In this document: in pieces, positions 1 through 8,763 of the stretch
How positions within the stretch are numbered: the stretch's first letter is position 1
Layout: every line of letters starts with the position of its first letter
From: an uncultured Muribaculaceae bacterium
Lineage (GTDB): Bacteria > Bacteroidota > Bacteroidia > Bacteroidales > Muribaculaceae
DNA length: 64,000 nt
Assembly: GCA_910588035.1 (NCBI GenBank)
Contig: CAJUPY010000004.1
Location: forward strand, 62,001 to 126,000
Direction of reading: 5' to 3'
Position numbers and translations under genes: made by a program
The notes under the pieces: model-generated
Told to the model about the DNA's origin: nothing
Seen by the model: only the letters and a program-made list of their open reading frames with translations
Database searches by the model: none

Positions 1-250
1 TGACCTCGACTACGGAAGACAGTCATCTCCGCTGAAATCTCTCGAGTATCTCGCATCACTGTTTTACCGCGCCGGACGCAGCATGAAAATGAACATATGC
101 AACTCTAACCGCGACCGGTTCATCGATCCGATATTCAACTTTTTCAAATTTGACATGGTCAGGCTTGTGCCCGAGCTTCTCGGAGATCTTGAGCAGATCT
201 ACGACGAACAGTTGCTCAACCTGACACTGACGGCAAAAGGGCAAAAGTGA
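1..250 (+). CDS. 3' end of an unrecognised protein (partial)
   Basis: An open frame enters from the left edge and runs about 82 codons to a TGA at 248-250. The visible C-terminus is rich in Leu, Phe and Asn and ends in a Lys/Gln-rich tail (AKGQK). I see no motif that names the family. The antisense frame here (56-256) is weaker, because this frame is open from the window edge and its stop is followed by a plausible intergenic gap and a promoter for the next gene. The start and most of the protein lie outside the window, so no function is assigned. Confidence 0.6.
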   Translation, partial: DLDYGRQSSPLKSLEYLASLFYRAGRSMKMNICNSNRDRFIDPIFNFFKFDMVRLVPELLGDLEQIYDEQLLNLTLTAKGQK

Positions 251-327
251 AAACAAAGACTGTCTCCGCCGATTGTTAAATTATCTCAATGTGACGGTCA
301 CTGAGAACTTATCTGACTTCAAATTGC

Positions 328-335
328 TATATTTG
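328..335 (+). promoter_or_regulatory. -7 promoter box for the DUF4919 gene
   Basis: TATATTTG matches the Bacteroidetes -7 consensus TAnnTTTG. It lies about 65 bases upstream of the chosen ATG at 402 and supports that start over the longer frame from 273. Confidence 0.5.
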
Positions 336-401
336 CAGCTCGAAACATCAGCGGAATTCAAGATCAAACCAACTGCGTTCCGCCAATTAACCATTCATCT
401 C

Positions 402-1067
402 ATGCTCAAAAAGATCACTCTTTTAATGATGCTCGCAGCATCTATATTGACCTCGGTGGCGGCAACAAATCGTCTTGACGTTGACATAAACCGCATCAAA
501 GTCGATGTCGCGACCAATCCCGGAAATTTCAGTTCGCTGATGAACCGCTTCCTTATTGGCGACACGACCCTCACACTCGACGAAATGGCGACCGTCTACT
601 ATGGCTATGCCTTCACTTCCGATTATGATCCGTCTGATCACTATCCCGCTATAGAGAAGGCATACGGTGAGCGTGACTACACCACTACATGGAGCCTGGC
701 CGAAAACGCTCTGAAATACAACCCTGTCTCGCTCGACCTGACAATCAAAGCTCTGGTTGCGGCAAACAACAGCGACAACCCAGAGGTCAGAAAAATGATT
801 CCGACACTCCAGAACCGCTATGACCTTGTCTCGACAGTCATTCTCTCTTCCGGAATGGGGACGACCACCGAGTCGCCGTTCATCGTGATCTGCGACGAAG
901 ACATGGGGCGCATCGTCAGAAACGTGATCTGCGTGGAGTCGACAATCGGAAGCGCGACAGTGCGTGACCTCGACGCGATCAAAGTCAAACTGCCCACAAG
1001 CGACCGCCAGCACATTCTTTATTTCGACAACAATATCCAGAAAAATTTCGAACGGAGCCGGCAATAA
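402..1067 (+). CDS. DUF4919 domain-containing secreted protein
   Basis: A 221-residue protein with an N-terminal signal peptide (MLKKITLLMMLAASIL, then a small-residue cleavage region near TSVAA). It resembles the DUF4919 family of Bacteroidales: an N-terminal block with a YYGY motif, then a C-terminal block reporting on a decoded state (FIVICDEDMG). The frame is open from 273, but the ATG at 402 is preferred because it starts exactly at the signal peptide and follows a -7 box at 328-335. It stands alone, with a terminator hairpin just downstream. The biochemical role of DUF4919 is unknown; export across the inner membrane is inferred from the leader. The antisense frame 423-1130 is a shadow. 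Confidence 0.8.
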   Translation: MLKKITLLMMLAASILTSVAATNRLDVDINRIKVDVATNPGNFSSLMNRFLIGDTTLTLDEMATVYYGYAFTSDYDPSDHYPAIEKAYGERDYTTTWSLAENALKYNPVSLDLTIKALVAANNSDNPEVRKMIPTLQNRYDLVSTVILSSGMGTTTESPFIVICDEDMGRIVRNVICVESTIGSATVRDLDAIKVKLPTSDRQHILYFDNNIQKNFERSRQ

Positions 1068-1091
1068 ATTCTTGTCAGCTCTCCGGCTTAA

Positions 1092-1134
1092 CCCGACACA
1101 CCGTTCCTCCCCACCGGTGATGTCGGGCATTTTC
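1092..1134 (+). terminator. Rho-independent terminator after the DUF4919 gene
   Basis: The stem CCCGACA (1092-1098) pairs with TGTCGGG (1121-1127), with an inner CACCG/CGGTG extension, followed by a T-rich run. Confidence 0.7.
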
Positions 1135-1246
1135 TTTTGTCCTTGCGCCGTGTGTCCGCTTCACATGCGCATACATGCACGGCATCTGCGGAAATGTGCA
1201 ATAAGTTAACATTGTGTTAAAGATACTCCAATTGCATATTTTTTAT

Positions 1247-1254
1247 TAAATTTG
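1247..1254 (+). promoter_or_regulatory. -7 promoter box for the Vor/glycine-lipid operon
   Basis: TAAATTTG fits TAnnTTTG. It lies about 110 bases before the ferredoxin-subunit ATG. No other strong box is seen before the long run of packed genes that follows, so it is the likely main promoter of the operon. Confidence 0.5.
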
Positions 1255-1366
1255 CCTACTGAACAGTAAGCCGTGACTGACAGGCAGATATTTTGTAAAC
1301 CAAAACCGAGGTTTGTTTGTTAAGGCGAAAAAGGGAAAAGAAAAAACAACTAATAAAGACAACATT

Positions 1367-1597
1367 ATGCCCAGAATATTTGGTGCCGTCACAATAAACG
1401 CCGAACGATGCAAAGGCTGCGAACTATGTGTGGTCGCATGTCCGGTCGCGGTGTTGATGCTGCAACCCAAAGAAGTCAATGACCGCGGATACCACTATGC
1501 GGTCGCCGCCAACCCCGACGCATGCATCGGTTGCGCTTCTTGCGCCGCCGTATGCCCCGACGCATGCATCGAAGTCTATAGGGTCGTTGAAAAATAA
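1367..1597 (+). CDS. 2-oxoacid:ferredoxin oxidoreductase, ferredoxin-like delta subunit
   Basis: A 76-residue protein carrying two classical 4Fe-4S motifs, CKGCELCVVACP and CIGCASCAAVCP, so it should bind two [4Fe-4S] clusters and pass electrons from the thiamine-diphosphate site to ferredoxin. The frame opens at 1313, but ATG 1367 is chosen because the 18 residues before it are a Lys-rich, unconserved stretch in the leader. It is first in a four-gene set (delta, alpha, beta, gamma) with the order usual for Bacteroides Vor/Kor complexes. It acts in the cytoplasm. Assigning it to this enzyme rather than to a free ferredoxin rests on the adjacent subunits. Confidence 0.9.
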   Translation: MPRIFGAVTINAERCKGCELCVVACPVAVLMLQPKEVNDRGYHYAVAANPDACIGCASCAAVCPDACIEVYRVVEK

Positions 1598-1614
1598 ACT
1601 AAACCCATCAAACT

Positions 1615-2703
1615 ATGAATCAAGAAGTCAGATTGATGAAGGGAAACGAGGCGATCGCCCACGCTGCCATTCTTTATGGCTGTGACGGCTACTTCGGATA
1701 CCCGATCACTCCACAGTCAGAAGTCCTCGAGACTCTCGAGACCGAGATGCCCTGGGAAACGACCGGAATGGTCGTGCTCCAGGCCGAGAGCGAGGTCGCT
1801 TCAATAAATATGGTATATGGAGGTGCCGCAACCGGAAAAGCGGTAATGACATCTTCGTCGAGTCCCGGCATCAGCCTGATGCAGGAAGGCATATCCTATC
1901 TCGCGGCGTCAGAACTGCCGGCACTGATTGTCAACGTGATGCGTGGCGGACCCGGCCTCGGAACCATACACCCCTCCCAGAGCGACTATTTCCAGGCGAC
2001 CAAAGGAGGCGGACACGGTGACTACCGGCTGATTGTGCTCGCGCCGTCGTCGGTGCAGGAAATGGCCGATTTCGTAGCCCTCGGATTCGATCTGTCGTTC
2101 AAATACCGCACTCCGGCAATGATTCTTGCCGACGGAATCGTAGGCCAGATGATGGAGAAAGTCGTGTTGCCCGAGCAGCGTCCACGACGCACCGACGAGG
2201 AGATCGCCCGCCAATGTCCGTGGGCGGCCAATGGCAAAGCCGGCTCACGTCGTCATCCAAACATAATCACCTCGCTCGAACTCGACTCGGCGGTTATGGA
2301 GAAGAATAACGAACGCTTCCAACGCACCTACCGTGAGATCGAGCGCAACGAGGTCAGATATGAATCATATTACACCGACGATGCAGACTATCTCATGGTT
2401 GCTTTCGGCTCAGTTGCCAGAATCTGTCTGAAAGCCATTGAGGAGGCTCGTAAACAAGGTCTCAAGATCGGTCTGATCAGACCGATAACACTGTGGCCGT
2501 TCCCCTATGATGCGATTGCTGAAGCCGCCACCGCGGTCAAAGGAATACAGGTCGTCGAACTTAACGCCGGACAGATGATCGAAGATGTGCGTCTGGCCGT
2601 TGGCCGCCGAATGAAAGTGTGCCATTTCGGACGCATGGGCGGTATAATTCCTAATCCGTCGGAGATTCTGAACGCTTTCAACCGCGATTTTCTGACAAAC
2701 TAA
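1615..2703 (+). CDS. vorB: 2-oxoacid (3-methyl-2-oxobutanoate):ferredoxin oxidoreductase, alpha subunit (VorB-like)
   Basis: A 362-residue pyruvate:ferredoxin-oxidoreductase-type alpha subunit. The N-terminal pyrimidine-binding domain shows GNEAIAHAA and YPITPQSEVLE, then a VQAESEVASINMVYGGAATG block and a TSSSSPGISLMQEG loop. The C-terminal transketolase-like domain holds FGSVARICLKAIEEA and ends near the NPSEILNAF segment. With beta, gamma and delta subunits it converts a 2-oxoacid plus CoA to acyl-CoA, CO2 and reduced ferredoxin. In Bacteroidales this subunit is usually annotated VorB, specific for the valine-derived 2-oxoacid. Substrate specificity cannot be read from sequence alone, and a 2-oxoglutarate enzyme (KorA) is the alternative. 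It lies 17 bases after the delta gene. Confidence 0.88.
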   Translation: MNQEVRLMKGNEAIAHAAILYGCDGYFGYPITPQSEVLETLETEMPWETTGMVVLQAESEVASINMVYGGAATGKAVMTSSSSPGISLMQEGISYLAASELPALIVNVMRGGPGLGTIHPSQSDYFQATKGGGHGDYRLIVLAPSSVQEMADFVALGFDLSFKYRTPAMILADGIVGQMMEKVVLPEQRPRRTDEEIARQCPWAANGKAGSRRHPNIITSLELDSAVMEKNNERFQRTYREIERNEVRYESYYTDDADYLMVAFGSVARICLKAIEEARKQGLKIGLIRPITLWPFPYDAIAEAATAVKGIQVVELNAGQMIEDVRLAVGRRMKVCHFGRMGGIIPNPSEILNAFNRDFLTN

Positions 2704-2714
2704 TTTGAACTGCA

Positions 2715-3488
2715 ATGAAATCAGAAGATATAATCTCTGCTGAAAACCGGGTATATACCCGTCCACGGCTTCTGAACACAACGACGATGCACTACTGTCC
2801 GGGCTGCAGCCACGGTGTGGTCCACCGTCTGATCGCTGAGATAATTGAAGAGATGAACCTCGACAACAGCGCTATCGCGATCGCTCCGGTCGGCTGCGCT
2901 GTCTTCGCCTACAAATATATCGACATCGACTGGATCGAGGCAGCTCACGGACGCGCTCCCGCTCTCGCTACCGCTGCCAAACGACTCAACCCCGACCGCC
3001 TGGTGTTCACCTACCAGGGCGACGGTGATCTCGCCGCGATCGGTACTGCCGAGACGATCCATGCCGCAAACCGGGGCGAGAACATCGCGATAATTTTCAT
3101 AAACAACGGAATCTATGGCATGACCGGTGGACAGATGGCCCCCACCACACTCGAGGGTATGAAAACCGCGACAACACCCTATGGCCGGCGAGTCGATCTT
3201 AACGGATATCCGCTCAACATAACCGACCTGATGACCCGACTCGACGGAACATGTTTCGTCACACGTCAGGCCGTGCACACCCCGGCTGCCGTCAGAAAAG
3301 CGAAAGCCGCGATCAGAAAGGCATTCAAAAACTCACTCGAGGGCAAGGGCACATCGGTTGTCGAAGTGCTCGGAACATGCAGCTCGGGATGGAAGATGAC
3401 ACCGGCCAAAGCTAATGAATGGATGGTTGAAAACATGTCGGCACACTATCAGCTTGGCGACTTAAAAGACACCGCGACTACAAAATGA
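2715..3488 (+). CDS. 2-oxoacid:ferredoxin oxidoreductase, beta subunit (thiamine diphosphate-binding)
   Basis: A 257-residue TPP-binding subunit. It contains the early CPGCSHG motif (cysteines near the active site), GCAVFAYKY, the GDGDLAAIGTAE segment that binds the TPP pyrophosphate through Mg2+, and NNGIYGMTGGQMAPTT. It is shorter than fused pyruvate:ferredoxin oxidoreductases and matches the separate-subunit KorB/VorA type. The neighbours are the alpha subunit (11 bases upstream) and the gamma subunit, which overlaps its stop by four bases, so translation is probably coupled. It acts in the cytoplasm in branched-chain or general 2-oxoacid oxidation; the exact substrate is inferred only. 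Confidence 0.9.
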   Translation: MKSEDIISAENRVYTRPRLLNTTTMHYCPGCSHGVVHRLIAEIIEEMNLDNSAIAIAPVGCAVFAYKYIDIDWIEAAHGRAPALATAAKRLNPDRLVFTYQGDGDLAAIGTAETIHAANRGENIAIIFINNGIYGMTGGQMAPTTLEGMKTATTPYGRRVDLNGYPLNITDLMTRLDGTCFVTRQAVHTPAAVRKAKAAIRKAFKNSLEGKGTSVVEVLGTCSSGWKMTPAKANEWMVENMSAHYQLGDLKDTATTK

Positions 3489-4024
3489 AACAAGAAATAA
3501 TCATGGCCGGATTTGGGGGACAAGGCGTTCTCTCAATGGGCAAAATTCTCGCTTATGCAGCTCTTATGAATGACCTCGAGGTCACCTGGATGCCATCATA
3601 CGGACCGGAGCAACGTGGCGGAACAGCGAACGTGACAGTCATCTTGAGCGACGAGCCGATCAGCTCGCCTATCGTAGACACCTATGATATCGCCGTCATT
3701 CTTAACCAGCAGAGCCTCGACAAGTTCGAGCACAGCGTCAAGCCTGGTGGAATTCTGATATATGATCCGTCGGGAATACATCATCTTCCGTCAAGAACCG
3801 ATGTCAGAATCTTCAGTGTCGACGCCATGGAAGCGACAATCGAGATGGGAAACGCAAAAGGCTACAACATGGTGCTGCTCGGTGCATTGCTGAAAATCGA
3901 TCCGGTGGTCAGCATCGACGATGTTCTGAAAGGTCTGAGAAAAGTGTTGCCCGAGCGTCATCACCACCTCTTGCCCGCCAATGAGGCAGCTCTGAAACGA
4001 GGCATGCAACTGGTTGAGGCGTGA
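3485..4024 (+). CDS. 2-oxoacid:ferredoxin oxidoreductase, gamma subunit
   Basis: A 179-residue protein of the POR gamma family. It opens with IIMAGFGGQGVLSMGKILAYA, the Rossmann-like gamma-subunit signature, followed by MPSYGPEQRGGTANVTVILS. The length is typical. The start ATG overlaps the beta stop (ATGA), and the next gene follows within about ten bases. It completes the complex with the delta, alpha and beta subunits. In this family the gamma subunit takes part in CoA binding. The packing with downstream acyltransferases suggests the acyl-CoA product could feed lipid synthesis, which is inference. Confidence 0.9.
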   Translation: MKQEIIMAGFGGQGVLSMGKILAYAALMNDLEVTWMPSYGPEQRGGTANVTVILSDEPISSPIVDTYDIAVILNQQSLDKFEHSVKPGGILIYDPSGIHHLPSRTDVRIFSVDAMEATIEMGNAKGYNMVLLGALLKIDPVVSIDDVLKGLRKVLPERHHHLLPANEAALKRGMQLVEA

Positions 4025-4032
4025 CCGTAGCG

Positions 4033-4851
4033 ATGAGAATCGATGTCGACACGGTCGTCAGGCAACGCTTGAAGCGATATTCATGGATTATTCCGCGTTT
4101 TCTGACCCGTTGGCTCGAAAAGACAATCTGTCAGGAGGAGCTGAACCGGCTGCTGGCAGACAATGCCGGCCTGACAGGTGCGGAATTTTGTCGCGGTGTG
4201 CTGTCCGATCTTGATGTCTCGGCCGATTTCCACAATGAGCGACTGTTGCCGCCGCCAGAAAACACAAGGGTTGTCTTCGCCTCCAATCACCCTCTCGGAG
4301 GTCTTGACGGAATGATTCTGATTGACTATGTCTCACGTCGTTATGCCCCGGCAAAGCCTCTGTTCATTGTCAATGATCTGCTCACCGCCGTCGAACCCCT
4401 GAACGACGTTTTTCTACCTGTCAACAAACACGGGTCCCAGTCAAAAGAGCGGATCCGTGCAATTGACGAAGCGTTTGCAGGCAACGCCCCGATCATCGTT
4501 TTCCCGGCCGGACTATGTTCAAGAAAAAACAGTAAAAACACCATTTGCGACCTCGATTGGCACAAAATGTTCGTGAAAAAGAGCATCGAGTCGGGTAGAA
4601 CAGTCATTCCGACATTCTTTTGTGGTTGCAATTCCCCATTTTTTTATAATTTTGCAGATATTCGCCGAAGGAGCGGACTGAAATTCAACATTGAGATGAT
4701 ATATCTGCCGCGCGAGGTTGTCAGAAGCCGTGGAAAAAGATTCAACGTCTATTTCGGCGATGAAATCAGCGTAGAGAATCTTTCTGACACCGATGCAATG
4801 TCAAAAGCGGCTCAGATCAAAAAATCGGTCTATGCTCTCGAACCCCGTTAA
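4033..4851 (+). CDS. glsA: Lysophospholipid-type O-acyltransferase, GlsA-like (glycine lipid synthesis)
   Basis: A 272-residue acyltransferase of the PlsC-like superfamily. The catalytic block ASNHPLGGLDG carries His and Asp in an HX5D arrangement, the variant seen in OlsA/GlsA-type enzymes, and a later FPAGLCSRK block fits the glycerol/lyso-lipid binding motif. GlsA O-acylates N-acyl-3-hydroxy-acyl-glycine to form a diacylated glycine lipid at the inner membrane. A GTG at 4021 overlapping the gamma stop is an alternative start; ATG 4033 is chosen because it keeps a short clean gap. The next gene is a matching N-acyltransferase, the pairing known as the gls genes of Bacteroides thetaiotaomicron. 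The family is seen directly; the lipid product is inferred from the pair. Confidence 0.8.
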   Translation: MRIDVDTVVRQRLKRYSWIIPRFLTRWLEKTICQEELNRLLADNAGLTGAEFCRGVLSDLDVSADFHNERLLPPPENTRVVFASNHPLGGLDGMILIDYVSRRYAPAKPLFIVNDLLTAVEPLNDVFLPVNKHGSQSKERIRAIDEAFAGNAPIIVFPAGLCSRKNSKNTICDLDWHKMFVKKSIESGRTVIPTFFCGCNSPFFYNFADIRRRSGLKFNIEMIYLPREVVRSRGKRFNVYFGDEISVENLSDTDAMSKAAQIKKSVYALEPR

Positions 4852-4869
4852 CAACTCATCATTCCGCGA

Positions 4870-5799
4870 ATGGAACAGAAAATAATACCCCCCGTCGATA
4901 CAGAGCTGCTGTTGTCGGAACTCACTCCCGACAGGTTGTTGAGAAAGACAAACCGTGGCAACAACCTGATATATGTCGTTGACCACCGTTCGGCACCCAA
5001 CGTGATGCGTGAGCTCGGCCGTCTGCGCGAGGAAGCTTTCAGAGCCGCGGGTGGCGGAACCGGCAAAGAGTGTGATATCGACGAGTTTGACACAATGGAT
5101 CCGCCGTGCCGGCAGCTTATCGTGTGGGATCCGGCAGCCGACATGATTCTCGGTGCCTACAGGTTCATTCTCGGCAAAGACATCGTCATTGAAGATGGAA
5201 AGCCCAGAATCGCGACATCACACATGTTCAATTTCTCACCGAAATTCCTCCGCGACTATCTTCCCTACACGATCGAGCTCGGACGTTCGTTCGTTCGGCT
5301 CGAGTATCAATCGTCAAAAGCCGGGGCAAAAGCCATTTTCGCCCTTGATAATCTCTGGGACGGTCTCGGTGCGTTGACAGTCGAGAATCCCGAGATCAAA
5401 TATCTTTTTGGCAAGGTGACGATGTATCCGAGCTACAACCACGACTGCCGCAACATGATACTTCATTTTCTGAGAAAGTATTTCCCCGACAATGAAAGTC
5501 TCGTGACCCCGATCAGTCCTCTGCCCGCCGACATTGACACCGACAGGCTCAACAGGCTTTTCGGCGACGTGCCCTTCAAGGAAGGTCTGCGCATTCTCAA
5601 CAATGAGATTCGCTCGCGCGGCATCAACATCCCGCCTCTGGTAAACGCCTACATGAATCTGTCTCCGACAATGAAAATGTTTGGCACGGCAATAAACACC
5701 GAGTTTGGCGACGTCGAGGAGACCGGAATATTGATTGCGATATCAGACATCTTCGAGGAAAAAAAACAACGCCACATCGGTTCATATCAACACCATTGA
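4870..5799 (+). CDS. glsB: GNAT-type N-acyltransferase, GlsB-like (N-acyl glycine/commendamide synthase)
   Basis: A 309-residue hemolysin/OlsB-type GNAT protein. Landmarks are VMRELGRLREEAFRAAGGGTG, the acidic CDIDEFD block, LGAYRFILG and ELGRSFVRLEYQ, typical of the acetyltransferase-5 family that uses acyl-ACP. In Bacteroides, GlsB attaches a 3-hydroxy fatty acid to glycine, giving the N-acyl glycine that GlsA then O-acylates. The start lies 18 bases after glsA. The protein is longer than a bare GNAT domain because of a C-terminal extension that includes LFGDVPFKEG. Glycine specificity cannot be proven by eye; an ornithine-lipid enzyme (OlsB) is the alternative. Confidence 0.8.
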   Translation: MEQKIIPPVDTELLLSELTPDRLLRKTNRGNNLIYVVDHRSAPNVMRELGRLREEAFRAAGGGTGKECDIDEFDTMDPPCRQLIVWDPAADMILGAYRFILGKDIVIEDGKPRIATSHMFNFSPKFLRDYLPYTIELGRSFVRLEYQSSKAGAKAIFALDNLWDGLGALTVENPEIKYLFGKVTMYPSYNHDCRNMILHFLRKYFPDNESLVTPISPLPADIDTDRLNRLFGDVPFKEGLRILNNEIRSRGINIPPLVNAYMNLSPTMKMFGTAINTEFGDVEETGILIAISDIFEEKKQRHIGSYQHH

Positions 5800-5801
5800 C
5801 C

Positions 5802-7331
5802 ATGTTTTCAAAATTTATAAAATCAACACTGGCCGCATTGGCAGGCACAGCCGCTTTTCAAGCCAATGCCGACCTACCCGTCAACTACCGCGCCGAAGCG
5901 ATGTTCAACGCAGGTAACGGAGATCTCGCACCCTATTTCATCGCCTCAAACAACAACGGGGTCCTGACACAGAGTGTCAGCGGCCTGCTGCGTGGAACGG
6001 CTTGGAAACCCATGGACACCGCCGGGCGTTTCAGCTATGGATTCGGGGTCGACTTCCTGACCGGAGCGACCAAGAAGACATCTTATGCCTGCGTCGACTC
6101 TGAGGGATCATGGCTAAGCCACCGTGAAGGCCCTGCCGCGATATGGCTTCAGCAACTCTACGGAGAGGTGAAATACCGTTCGCTCTATCTTACTGCCGGA
6201 ATGAAGCAGCGCCACTCCGACATCGTGACATTCGGACTGTCGAGCGGCGATCTGATCGAGAGCGGCAACGCGCGCCCGATTCCGCAGGTCAGAGCCGGAT
6301 TCATTGACTTCCAGAACATTCCGTTCACAAACGGCTGGCTGCAACTTCAGGGTGAGATAGCATACGGAAAATTTTTCCAGAACAAATATCTCGAAAACCA
6401 CTACAACTACAACTCAGGCCAGATCAACCTGAACACACTCTACCACTACAAGCATCTCTATTTCCGCACCAATCCCGACAAACCGTTCTCGGCAACTTTC
6501 GGAGGCCGGTTCGTCTGTCTCTTTGGCGGCAAAACTGAATACTATTCAGGAGGCAAACTGAAAAAGGAGATGAAAAACCGAACCAACCTCAAAGCGTTCT
6601 GGCAGGCGTTTTTGCCCCAGGACAACGGCTACGAAGGCTATTATGAAGGTCAGCACCTCGGAAGCTGGGACATCGCTCTACGCTACCGTCTCGGAAACGG
6701 AGACCAGATCAGAGCATATGTCGAGAACCTCTGGGAAGATGGTTCAGGCATGGGTAAACTCAACGGTTGGGACGGTCTGTGGGGCCTCGAGTTCAAATCG
6801 TCGCGCAAATGGTGGATAACCGGAGCCGTGGTCGAGTATATCGATTTCACAAACCAGGGAGGTCCGATGCACTGGGATCCGGCCGACAATCCCGGAACCA
6901 CACTGACCGGCGTGCAGGCCACCGGCAGTGACACGTACTACAACAACGGCTTCTACAACGCTTATGCCAATTTCGGCATGTCGATAGGCACCCCGTTCAG
7001 CAAAGCTCCGATCTACAACACCAACGGCGAGGTCATGTATCTCGACACAAGGGTCAGAGGCTTTCATGTCGGTGTTACCGGTAATCTCGGCGACAATGTA
7101 GACTACCGCCTGCTCGGCAGTTACCGAAAATCGTGGGGCAACTACGGCGCACCGCGACTTTATCCCGCCCGCGATGTCTCGGTCATGGCCGAGGTCACCT
7201 GGCACATTCCGTCGGTCAAAGGTCTTGACTTCAAGGCGCAGGTCGCAGCCGACCGCGGCAAGCTCTACGGCAACAAGCTCGGAGGGCTGATATCAGTCTC
7301 ATATTCAGGACTTCTAAATTTCAAACGATGA
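5802..7331 (+). CDS. Wzi-family capsule assembly outer-membrane protein
   Basis: A 509-residue protein with a signal peptide (MFSKFIKSTLAALAG, cleavage near QANA) and alternating aromatic/polar segments of an outer-membrane beta-barrel (for example ALRYRLGNGDQIRAYVENLW and KWWITGAVVEYIDF). The pattern fits the Bacteroidetes Cap_assemb_Wzi family, which helps keep or assemble surface polysaccharide. A TTG at 5796 is in frame, but ATG 5802 begins at the signal peptide and is preferred. It sits two bases after the glsB stop and is followed by an overlapping lipoprotein and sugar genes, in line with a surface-glycan role. It is not flanked by a capsule polymerase or flippase. Confidence 0.83.
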   Translation: MFSKFIKSTLAALAGTAAFQANADLPVNYRAEAMFNAGNGDLAPYFIASNNNGVLTQSVSGLLRGTAWKPMDTAGRFSYGFGVDFLTGATKKTSYACVDSEGSWLSHREGPAAIWLQQLYGEVKYRSLYLTAGMKQRHSDIVTFGLSSGDLIESGNARPIPQVRAGFIDFQNIPFTNGWLQLQGEIAYGKFFQNKYLENHYNYNSGQINLNTLYHYKHLYFRTNPDKPFSATFGGRFVCLFGGKTEYYSGGKLKKEMKNRTNLKAFWQAFLPQDNGYEGYYEGQHLGSWDIALRYRLGNGDQIRAYVENLWEDGSGMGKLNGWDGLWGLEFKSSRKWWITGAVVEYIDFTNQGGPMHWDPADNPGTTLTGVQATGSDTYYNNGFYNAYANFGMSIGTPFSKAPIYNTNGEVMYLDTRVRGFHVGVTGNLGDNVDYRLLGSYRKSWGNYGAPRLYPARDVSVMAEVTWHIPSVKGLDFKAQVAADRGKLYGNKLGGLISVSYSGLLNFKR

Positions 7332-7771
7332 AAACAGTCATAAGCGTCATACTTGCACTATTGATTCTGGCAGGCCTTTCGGCATGTACACAAAACAACG
7401 GCCACATCGGCAAACGGTTCGGCATGTGGAAACTGCTCTCGATCGAGATCGACGGGCAGAAAGACACCGGCTACACAGGCGACATGTTCTGGATGTTCCA
7501 GACAGGTGTCATCGAGATGCAGCAGTCGGGCTATTATTCATGCTTCGGCCGATGTACGGAGGAAGGCGACAAGATGATACTCGATTTCAATAACCACGAC
7601 GACATCAACGGCCCAGGCAGCGCGCTCTACACGCCGCTGCCCCAGACCCACCTTTCGGCGATGAAGACAATCACTCTGTCGATTCTCAAGATGACACGCA
7701 CCGAGATGAAGCTGCTGTGGCACGGCGATGATGACAAGGCCTATATCTACACGTTTAAAAAATGGGGATGA
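7328..7771 (+). CDS. Small lipocalin-like lipoprotein
   Basis: A 147-residue protein with a lipoprotein signal: hydrophobic VILALLILA followed by the lipobox LSAC (acylated Cys at about residue 20). The mature part is short and beta-rich, with a GMWKL segment at the start and GYYSCFGRC in the middle, reminiscent of lipocalin-like Bacteroidales lipoproteins. Its ATG overlaps the Wzi stop by four bases, so the two are probably translated together and may act together in the outer membrane. I do not recognise a specific function. Confidence 0.75.
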   Translation: MKTVISVILALLILAGLSACTQNNGHIGKRFGMWKLLSIEIDGQKDTGYTGDMFWMFQTGVIEMQQSGYYSCFGRCTEEGDKMILDFNNHDDINGPGSALYTPLPQTHLSAMKTITLSILKMTRTEMKLLWHGDDDKAYIYTFKKWG

Positions 7772-7779
7772 GAGAAACC

Positions 7780-8763
7780 ATGGACGATAAACCGATTCTC
7801 GTTACCGGGGCCGATGGCTTCATCGGATCGCATCTTGTCGATCTGCTTCTTTCGCGTGGCTACCGGGTCAGAGCACTCAGCCAATACAACTCGTTCAACT
7901 ACTGGGGCTGGCTCGAAGGAAAAAGAGACCCGCGGCTTGAGATCGTCTGCGGCGATGTCCGCGACGCGTCATTCTGCCGCCACATCTGCCAAGGAGTGTC
8001 GACGGTGCTTCATTTGGCCGCGCTGATCGCCATACCCTACAGCTATGTCGCCCCCGGCAGCTATGTCGACACCAACATCGGCGGAACGTTGAACATCTGT
8101 CAGGCCGCTCTCGACAATGGGGTCGGCAGGGTGGTGGTGACATCAACCTCAGAAGTGTATGGAACCGCCCTTTATGTTCCTATTGACGAGAAGCATCCGC
8201 GGCAGCCACAGTCGCCTTACTCGGCCACGAAAATCGGGGCCGACGCGATCGCGATGAGTTTCTTCAACGCGTTCGGTCTGCCTGTCGTGATTGCACGACC
8301 GTTCAACACCTACGGTCCGCGCCAGAGCGCGCGGGCGATCATACCGACGATCATAAGCCAGATAGCGGCCGGAGAGCGCGAGATCAAGGTCGGAGACCTG
8401 ACACCCACCCGTGATTTCAACTATGTTGCCGACACATGTCGCGGATTTCTCGCTCTGGCGACGGCGCCCGGCATTGAGGGCCGAGAGATCAACATTGCCA
8501 CCGGCACCGAGGTGTCGATGGAGGAGACACTCCACACTATAGCCCGTCTGATGAACGCCGATGTCAACTATGTTGTCGATCCGGCCAGGCTGAGACCGTC
8601 CAACAGTGAGGTCAGACGTCTGTGCGGCGACAATACGCTCATCACGACCTTGACCGACTGGCGTCCGAAATTTGATCTTGAGGCCGGACTTGGCGAAACG
8701 ATCAGATGGTTTACCGATCCTTCCAACCTGTCACACTATAAAACCGACATATATAACCGATGA
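7780..8763 (+). CDS. LegB-like NAD-dependent sugar 4,6-dehydratase/epimerase
   Basis: A 327-residue extended short-chain dehydrogenase. It has the Rossmann motif GADGFIGSHL at the N-terminus, VLHLAALIAIPYSY, the TSTSEVYGTA block, the catalytic YSATK (Tyr/Lys) and the ARPFNTYGPRQS segment. The IAIPYSYVAP stretch and overall form fit LegB, the GDP-GlcNAc 4,6-dehydratase that starts the legionaminate pathway. In-frame ATGs at 7762 and 7768 overlap the lipoprotein stop; 7780 is chosen because the Rossmann strand normally begins a few residues after the start. It overlaps the ATP-grasp gene by four bases. The substrate (GDP- or UDP-sugar) is inferred from the nearby NeuB homologue. Confidence 0.8.
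   Translation: MDDKPILVTGADGFIGSHLVDLLLSRGYRVRALSQYNSFNYWGWLEGKRDPRLEIVCGDVRDASFCRHICQGVSTVLHLAALIAIPYSYVAPGSYVDTNIGGTLNICQAALDNGVGRVVVTSTSEVYGTALYVPIDEKHPRQPQSPYSATKIGADAIAMSFFNAFGLPVVIARPFNTYGPRQSARAIIPTIISQIAAGEREIKVGDLTPTRDFNYVADTCRGFLALATAPGIEGREINIATGTEVSMEETLHTIARLMNADVNYVVDPARLRPSNSEVRRLCGDNTLITTLTDWRPKFDLEAGLGETIRWFTDPSNLSHYKTDIYNR

Noticed and set aside
423..1130. 235-codon minus-strand frame
   Set aside because: Antisense to the DUF4919 gene; Cys/His/Arg-rich shadow composition and no signal or promoter.
5796..5801. TTG start for the Wzi-like gene
   Set aside because: Overlaps the glsB stop; the ATG six bases on begins the signal peptide.
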